Origin: Mucidula mucida
Lineage: Eukaryota > Basidiomycota > Agaricomycetes > Agaricales > Physalacriaceae
NCBI GenBank assembly: GCA_015501055.1
Contig: JADNYV010000022.1
Coordinates: 186,001 to 250,000, forward strand
Length of the DNA stretch: 64,000 bases
Reading direction: 5' to 3'
The notes under the pieces were generated by a model. The model was given only the letters and a program-made list of their open reading frames with translations, was not told the DNA's origin and did not search any database. Each line of letters begins with the position of its first letter. Position 1 is the stretch's first letter. Below are positions 57,253 through 64,000 of this stretch, piece after piece. The position numbers were made by a program, and so were the translations under genes.

Positions 57253-58284
57253 ATGTCACTCAAAGTCCTCTACGAGAATCTCCAGCGTTCATTCTCCTCG
57301 ACCCCTGCGACCTCAAAAAATGTGGCTCACTGCTTTCCCAACTCAAGGCATGTCCTCGTCACCGTGCCCAGTCACAGCGAGCTCACCGCGTACTGTAGAT
57401 TGGCTTGATTGAAGCCGGTCTGCTCATCCACAGGGTAGTCCAAACCTAGACGACCTCATCGTTGCCCGTCAGTGCCCTTCATCTCCTGCACTGTAGAGCT
57501 CATCCACCACAGGCGATATTCTCGAAATTGGCGCCATCTGCAGTATCCGGTCGCGAGACGAGGCATCCTTTGACAGATATTTCTCGCAGCTGCTTTCTTT
57601 CTATACAGACTATAGGTATATGACACCTTTTTTCCCGTGTACTTTGGCTGAATGGTACTATCCAGCTCGTCCCTTCCACCATCGAAACGCGAATTCCCTA
57701 TTCGCGGTCTGAACCTCATCCGTCTGCTCACGCAAAACCGCATCGCAGACTTCCACACGACGCTCGAGAGTCTACCCATCCCCGCCGATGCCATTGCCGA
57801 CAACCCGTATATAAGCCATCCTGTCAACCTCGAACGGTGGCTAATGGAGGGGAGCTACAGCAAAGTATGGAATGCCAGAGCGGAAGCGCCAGCAGAAGAA
57901 TACAAGTACTTTGTGGATAGTTTGATGGGCACCATCCGGTAATCATTCTGCAGTTTCATTGAACATTTCATTTATGCGTTGCAGGAATGAGATTGCCAGC
58001 TGCGAGGAAGCTGCTTACCACAGTCTGCCATTGAAGGATGCCGCATTATTACTATTCTTCCCTTCCCAATCAGACCTCTTGTCTTTTGCTCAACAGGTTC
58101 GTTCCTCGGTTGTTGTTATGAGCAATACTGAACCTTGTCCATTATCCAGAGAGGGTGGCAGATAGATTTGTCCGGTAGAATGATAACATTTGCGCGCAAG
58201 GACGAGGAAAAGATGGAGATTCCGAAAGAGAAGCTTATTGCCTCCTCTCTGGCTTACGCGCGGGAGCTCGAGCAGATTGTATAG
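57253..58284 (+). CDS. RPN12: 26S proteasome regulatory subunit Rpn12 (two frame breaks)
   Basis: Lid subunit Rpn12 (human PSMD8), a PCI-like protein needed for lid joining to base. Opening MSLKVLYENLQRSF; then CDLKKCGSLLSQLK, IGLIEAGLLIHR, PNLDDLIVAR, DILEIGAICSIRSRDEASFD, REFPIRGLNLIRLLTQNRIA, MEGSYSKVWNARAEAPAEEY, and the C-terminal DLSGRMITFARKDEE to YARELEQIV. Two one-base losses interrupt it: the C-run 57302-57305 (one more C joins SS-P to CDLKK) and the G-run 57433-57435 (one more G gives HRGSPNLDD). Both sit in homopolymers. As RPN12 is essential, an assembly error is the simplest reading. Intron 57348-57398 uses a GC donor. Confidence 0.88.
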
Positions 58285-58393
58285 TTCTCCGCAATATTAT
58301 TTTGCAGTCGAATGCTCAGAATGTCGTACTGACGTTTTGGCGGGTTCACACTCTCGAAAACTTGGAGGAATAATACATTGAATTGGATAACGT

Positions 58394-59428
58394 CTAATCG
58401 TCCTCGACTGCAATAGCTGCCTTCGCCGCCGCCTCTGCCTCGTCAAACAGATCCTTGGGTACGGGAAGGTGCAGTCCATTAGTCTCAGCTCCAATCCAGG
58501 ACATTTCCAGCTCAAATTCTTTTTCCTTTGCATCATCATGTACAAGGTAAATTCTGCTTGCAGTTAGATAGGCCACGCTTCAGATGTGAAATGTACATAC
58601 ATCCGAGCAGCTTCTTTGACGGCTTGCCGCGTGGTAAGTGTGGAAAGAGAGAGCTTTTCCAACTCTGTTTTTGCGAGTTGGCGACCTTTGCCGACGGCAG
58701 CGCCGTGGTAGCCCTGTAGGCAATTGGTTGACGAGTACAGATGTGAATTGAACACGCACGTAGAAGACACCACTTGGCTCAATGACGAAGAGCGCAGGTC
58801 CGTCCTTGTCGACAGAGCCGATGATGGTGCTAATGCCAAAGGGACGGACAGATGAATACAGGGTATAGGCTTGAACATATAGTCCTAGTCGATCTGCTAA
58901 CGTCTATTGAGGTCTTATGAGTGACATTTAGGCTGGAACTGGAACGGTGGACCTTGAGTGGTGGGGATTCGCGATACGTTTCGCGGTAGCTTGATGATTC
59001 GTCTCGCGCCCTGTTGGCTATGTGGCGACCATCGGCGAGGAATCCAGCTGTTGCCTGAGAGATGGATTGAGAATGTTGTTCTGCAATATCACAAGACACG
59101 CACGAGCCCAACATGTCTGTCCACGGTCTGTATCCGTCGATTGGCACCTGGAACGAGTAGCTTTGAATGTAATTGCTTTTCTACAGCAATAACAATCCCG
59201 TCTTTGACCCGTAAACCGATGGCCGTCCTGTTTGTAGCTCAATGGATGGAAAACGTTACAGAAGGAGGATCAATACCCTCCGTTTTCGACTGCCTTATTG
59301 GCGTATTCGACCTATATCCTAGTTGAATCAGTGATCACTTCATTCCGAGAAATACGGACCTGGAATATCCTGCCATCGGGCGAGTATGTGCTAGCAGAGA
59401 GATCGTAGCCTGTGCCGATGGAGGTCAT
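58394..59428 (-). CDS. PRE10: 20S proteasome subunit alpha-7 (PSMA3 type)
   Basis: Outer-ring subunit alpha7 (yeast Pre10, human PSMA3). Opening [18 protein letters not shown], then [116 protein letters not shown] and an acidic end (AAIAVEDD), as expected for this subunit. Introns are plentiful and keep the frame. ATG at 59428. Convergent with RPN12 (109 bp) and divergent from NUP82 (74 bp). Confidence 0.94.
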
Positions 59429-59502
59429 GGTGGTGAATGGTAGAAATGGCAAGAACGCGCAAGCCCATGACGCGTCAGGATCGTGGGAAAACGCACTTGT
59501 GC
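59429..59502. promoter_or_regulatory. Short bidirectional promoter PRE10/NUP82 with ACGCGT palindrome
   Basis: Contains the 10 bp palindrome TGACGCGTCA (59468-59477), which includes ACGCGT at 59470-59475, midway between the PRE10 ATG (59428) and the chosen NUP82 ATG (59503). Confidence 0.5.
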
Positions 59503-62430
59503 ATGGATCCCCTCGACACCCATCCCATATTCTCGCTGCCCAGGACAGCGACTGGGCCGCTTAACGATGCCCGCAACTGGCTTGAGCTGTCGACGAGCAC
59601 GCTGCCCAACTTCACCCATGTCAGCCCGACCGACGACGAACCCGCGCCCTCTGGCAGAAGGCAGGTCATGGTCCTACGCGACTCGGATCTCATCGTCGCT
59701 GCTGGCAAGGAGCTCAGGATAACCCATCTTGGCGACACGAAAATAAGTCAAAGTACCCAGAAGCAGTACAAGGTGCCCAATATATGCGTCTTTCAAGGCT
59801 TGGGTTATTGATGCTTTGAGCAGACACTGCATGTTCCCAATGTGCAGTTTGACATCCACCAAATAGTTTTCAATCCCAGTGGAAAGCTTCTCGCAGTCGC
59901 AGGCGCGTTTCAAGTCGCAGTCATCGTTCTTCCGCGCCCAGGATTCTCGCGTCTTGTCCCAGACACATTGGATTGCAAGTCCGTCTTCTGGTCATTTCAT
60001 TTGGCCATTCATTTGACGACGCTATAGGTCTATTCAAGTTGGCCAATACCACCATGCATCAACGTCCTCACCGCCCATCGCCAAGATAGATTGGCATCCA
60101 TGGGGCGAGGCTGGCACAACACTACTGGTTATGACTATTGACGGCAAATTGAGGCTCGTGATTTCGACAACTTTCTTCCAACAGAATTACTCATTTTCGC
60201 GTTAGGGAGTACGACATAGCGGTTGATGCTGAAGATCCTCAACAACTGCTCACCTTCGTTTCTGACAAAAAGTCTGGCAAATCTTTTGTGGATGAAGACC
60301 CGGACGACCGCCAAGTTGCTTCATTTGTGCTTGGAAAAGGTCGTGCGGACTGGGGACCTTTGACCATCTATGCTGTCATGAAGTCTGGCGACATCTACTC
60401 GATATGTCCTTACATGCCACGAAATGCGCAAGTCCCATTCAATCATCGTTAACTTAGGCTAAACATTTCATAGTTCTGTGCCTGCTGCTTATGTTCACTC
60501 GCTAGAATGCTTCATCTCGGCAAAACGCGAGCTTCTCTCTCAAGGAAACACTTCTTCTGCGTCCAAGAATCTGAATATAATCTATGATCATCAACAAAAA
60601 TATGTCGCAGCCCTAGTGAAACAACTACCTGCAAGCGCTATTTTCCCTACGTCCTCTCGAAATGTTTCTTTGCATGCCCCCAGCACCATAAAAGTCTCTC
60701 CGTCTCGGCAAGGGCCGTTTCTGCTTCAGCCTTCACCGCGAATATTGGAAAATAGCGAAGGCGGAGCAGCAACGGATATTGTGTACCTTTCGTTTGGTGA
60801 GGGATACGACGACGATGAGGGCTCAGAAACGGAGCACTTGGGTGTCGTGATGGTCGTATACCAAGATGGAAGAGTCGACGTCTGTCTTGACGTCGAAAAG
60901 GTAGAGGCTAGATGGGACAACAAGGTAAGCCATTTTGATCGTCGTGACTACGATGCCCTTATGTTCACTCAGGCGTTGACTACAGAGCTTCCCATGCTAG
61001 CCGTCTACGAAACCATTGATCTTGGTCTCATCTCGCAGCTCTCGTCAACATCGGCGTCAGGGGAGATGCTTGCGCTTCTTGAAGCTAACTATCCGGTGTT
61101 TATGGTTGATCCAATACATGATGACGCACTGTATATCTATCACGCGTTCGGAGTGCACGCTCTTCACCTTGGGTCTGTACTGGAAAGCCTCACTGTGGCC
61201 CTCAAAGCCGACGACAACGACGTGGATGAAGCTCTTACAAAAGCTCTCCAAAAATCATCCACCACCAATGTCCACATGATTCTGTCAACGCTGTCGGTGG
61301 AGAAGAAGTACGTACGCGGCCTCTCGTTTTTTCAAGTTTTTATTAGCTCCCCAGATGTTCAAATCCTGTCATAGCTGTGACGATACCCGACAACGTCTAC
61401 CTCACGTACAGCATATTCATCCTCACCTCCGCAATGCGAATAACAACATTCAACCTCGTCCTCCGCTCCGAATCTCCCAAGTCACGACCTGTTGATCTTC
61501 CTACTATCGACGAGCCCGCGGAAAGCTCTTTGCAGGATAGAAACAAATGGTTAAAACCTTTGGAAGGGCCACCACCATTTATCTCAATCCTCAGGGACAC
61601 ATTCGAAATCCCAGACATACTTTCACGCCCATCTGGTTTGCCTTCCAATCCGCGGTTATCCCTACCTCAGTCTGCGAAAGGTGAATTCGTCCTGACGCCC
61701 GACAGCCTGCGGTACCTTGCGACAACGGTCACCCAGATGAGCAACCAAATTCGTGATGCACAATTCGCACACCGCGACAGTGTGAACCGTGCTTCACTTC
61801 TTCGAGAAGAGTTGAATAACATATGTCTAAAGGCGGGCGAACTGCAGCGGCGTCTCCAGCGGTTGAATGGTGCGGGTGCGATTGCTGTTAGGACAAAGAT
61901 TCAGCGAACACAGGACCGGCATAAGGACTTGATGACTAGGCTTGATCGGATGTTGCAACATATGATGGACCAGGCATCACCGGAACTCAGCGAGCACGAA
62001 ACGAAGTGGTTCGAGGAGCTCAAAAGGATGAAGCAAGAGCTTATCGGCTCGGGGCAGTATGATGGTGACTCGCTCGTTGCTAGAGCGGCTTTGGTGAGAA
62101 CTATTTTCTTTCTCTGCTTATCCTGTACTTACAGTACTAGTTACAACGCGAATACGATCGCATACTTCCTGAGCTGAAGACATTATTAGAAAAGGAGAGA
62201 TCGTGGAAGGCCAAGCACGCGCAACGAGACTCTGGTCTTGGTGTGTCCCAAGCATTCGAGATTGGGAAACGATCTACTCTTGAGTCTGTTGTATTTTCTG
62301 ACTGATTTTGCGTGACGCTCATGTTCTTCTTAGGCAAGCTCGTATACATGAGCTTCAGGATAACATTACACGCCTGGCTTCCAAGTTGGAGGTTCCTTTG
62401 GGCGCACCCCCAGCTTCCGAAGCCGATTGA
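59503..62430 (+). CDS. NUP82: Nucleoporin Nup82/Nup88 family
   Basis: Cytoplasmic-face nuclear pore protein with an N-terminal beta-propeller and C-terminal coiled-coil that anchors the mRNA export platform. Visible: [10 protein letters not shown] at the start, [93 protein letters not shown]. The coiled-coil follows ([56 protein letters not shown]). I chose ATG 59503 over 59437 because it leaves room for a promoter and gives the usual short opening. Intron 60428-60473 uses a GC donor (GCAAGT). No frame breaks were found. Confidence 0.85.
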
Positions 62431-62654
62431 TTGATATTGTACTTGCAATGCTCACTGTATTATATACTCTGACGTGCGATTTTTTGACGTTGAGACTTGC
62501 TTTCCAAATGGGGGATGTACGAGCTGATAACCCAATGATGCGTCATTCTCGCCCTGAAATTTGGTTCCGCGGGAGCAATGTACTATCAAGCAGGCTTTGA
62601 TCATACAGGATCATACGTTAAGATAGAATTACAACCAATGATATGGTATACTCA

Positions 62655-64000
62655 TTAGTAAACATAACGGACTGTGTACAAGGTTCGTCAGTTGTACACA
62701 GACGAGGGCTGCGAGACTTACAATCGGGATTTTCATGATCGGTGAGATCGTCAAACGCATGGCTGTGAGCAATGTTCTCGTTCGTGTCCTCTCCACTGGT
62801 TTTACTCTCGGCGACTTTCTGAGCCCGGCGCTTGAGGACGTTGAGACGCATCAGACGTGCTCTCAAGAACGCAATAGCCGCGAGCTGAAGGCCATACATG
62901 ACGATGTGAGAAATCCAGGCTTTGTAGTATCTCGGCGCATCGTCTGAACGGAAGACCTGTGGACCGACGGAATTCCCTACAGCCCAGGCGCTATGTAATG
63001 TATAAGCTTAAGAGATAACACGAACGGCGTGAATTGGGCTCACACAAAGACGAGGGTTGAGCAACAACTTGCTTCGTTCGCTGCGGTATTTTGTCAGCCG
63101 TCGAATAACTCAAGGAACGGAAGAACGTACTCCCGCAATGTTGCCGGACATGACGGCCAAGTTGAGGGTCGCGACAGCGCCAAATCCTTGTGTGCAGTAG
63201 AACGCTAACAGGAGGCCGACCTTGGTCTTTGCAGACGTTTGAACAGCTACAAAAGGTTGAGTCTCGTTTCTTTGGGACTTTCAAGTAATCAGTCGTACTC
63301 ATGAAGACAATCGTGCCGGCCACATTCGGAAGCGTATAAAGCTGGTCAATGGCTGATGAGCAGTCCGCTTATACAAAGACAGAGAGAACTCACGAAAGCC
63401 AGAAGAAGTTTCTGATTAAGCTTCTTCGACAAGTATGCCGCGCTGAACAGAAATAGCATGATGATGACACCTTGGTATACAAATTAGCCCGAAGCGCGTC
63501 GAAATAAAGCTGAAGCTACCTTGAGCTATAGCGAGGAGGTAAGTCTGCAGGACTGTGAAGCCCTAGCCAAGAGCCATCAGGTGACCATCACCCTAGGTAA
63601 ATTGGATACTTACAAACGCGGTCAAGATAATGTTGGAGAACGCGCCAATACCACCCGTAGGAAGAGCGTTGGTAAACGATATGAGTACAATCGCCCAGAC
63701 AGTCAAATCCTGGAAGGCCTCGACTGCCGTAGGATTCAGCATCCGGCACCATCAAGAGGAATGAAACCGAGTGGCATACCTGCTTGGTGCATCTTGAATT
63801 CCTTGTTCTGAATACCCGTTTCGTTCTTCCTCACACGCTCCGCAATGAGAATACGGTCTTCTTGGCTCCAACATTTTGCGCGCATCGGACTGTCGGGGAG
63901 CCAGTAGCCAACAAACAGGCCCCAAACAAAGGTGACACATCCCAGGAGCTAGACGTCTCATAAACAAATCATCGTAGCAGAAAATTTAGCGCAACTAACA
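62655..64000 (-). CDS. MFS transporter, ACS (Dal5-like) family, partial at right edge
   Basis: C-terminal half of a twelve-helix anion:cation symporter-type permease. Reading from the right edge: LLGCVTFVWGLFVGYWLPDS, PMRAKCWSQEDRILIAERVR (the long central loop of Dal5-like proteins), VWAIVLISFTNALPTGGIG and AVATLNLAVMSGNIAG. The end is AWISHIVMYGLQLAAIAFLR, an acidic tail, and DHENPDFRYVY after an intron at about 62667-62718. NP-x-FRYV is the usual terminus of this group. The stop is at 62655-62657. The N-terminal six helices lie beyond the window. It is a different subfamily from the transporter at 36.5-38.8 kb. Confidence 0.82.

Overview
This window is nuclear DNA of a filamentous basidiomycete, most likely an Agaricomycete. 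Genes are short-spaced and split by many 45-60 bp introns. The families present are typical of mushroom-forming fungi: F-box proteins with the characteristic coiled N-terminus, CCCH zinc-finger/NYN-like proteins, a membrane-anchored GH9 endoglucanase, YTP1, and ACS-type major facilitator transporters. No tRNA, rRNA, CRISPR array or prokaryotic feature was found. Gene spans below run from start to stop codon; exon borders were inferred by eye from GT/AG (sometimes GC/AG) sites and frame continuity.

Layout. 0-5.7 kb: SLH1/ASCC3-type RNA helicase (minus, runs off the left edge). 6.3-8.6: sugar transporter. 8.7-11.2: RRP8 and uracil phosphoribosyltransferase, divergent. 11.6-14.9: a multidomain ankyrin-dysferlin-FYVE-RING protein. 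15-17.2: an acidic conserved protein and the proteasome regulator PI31. 17.3-20.8: PRP5 spliceosomal helicase. 20.8-22.1: gene-poor stretch with a diverged 55 bp repeat and an orphan reading frame. 22.1-23.9: CDT1 replication licensing factor. 24.5-28.9: two tandem CCCH/NYN-like paralogues. 29-31.5: RhoGDI and COQ2. 31.8-34.2: YTP1. 34.9-36.1: a Tc1/IS630-type transposon deletion derivative with perfect inverted ends. 36.5-38.8: pantothenate/biotin-type transporter. 39-48.7: two F-box genes, a Ser/Thr-rich membrane protein, the PKA regulatory subunit and a HERP-like ubiquitin-like membrane protein. 49.2-51.5: GH9 endoglucanase. 51.6-56.2: alpha/beta hydrolase, Gfo/Idh/MocA oxidoreductase and a conserved protein of unknown function. 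56.2-59.4: three proteasome genes side by side (20S beta1, 19S Rpn12, 20S alpha7). 59.5-62.4: nucleoporin NUP82. 62.7-64: a second ACS transporter, cut by the right edge.

Themes. Most genes are housekeeping: RNA processing (SLH1, RRP8, PRP5), proteasome and protein turnover (beta1, Rpn12, alpha7, PI31, HERP-like, FYVE-RING, F-box) and signalling (RhoGDI, PKA-R). The proteasome cluster is arranged around two ~74 bp bidirectional promoters, both carrying ACGCGT (MluI cell-cycle box-like) sites. The same hexamer lies just upstream of CDT1, a classical target of the MBF transcription factor.

Caution on quality. Several genes between 27 and 57 kb are broken by isolated one-base losses, often at short homopolymers, while the reading frame is otherwise intact. 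Two of these fall in RPN12, an essential gene. I read many of these as assembly errors rather than pseudogenes.
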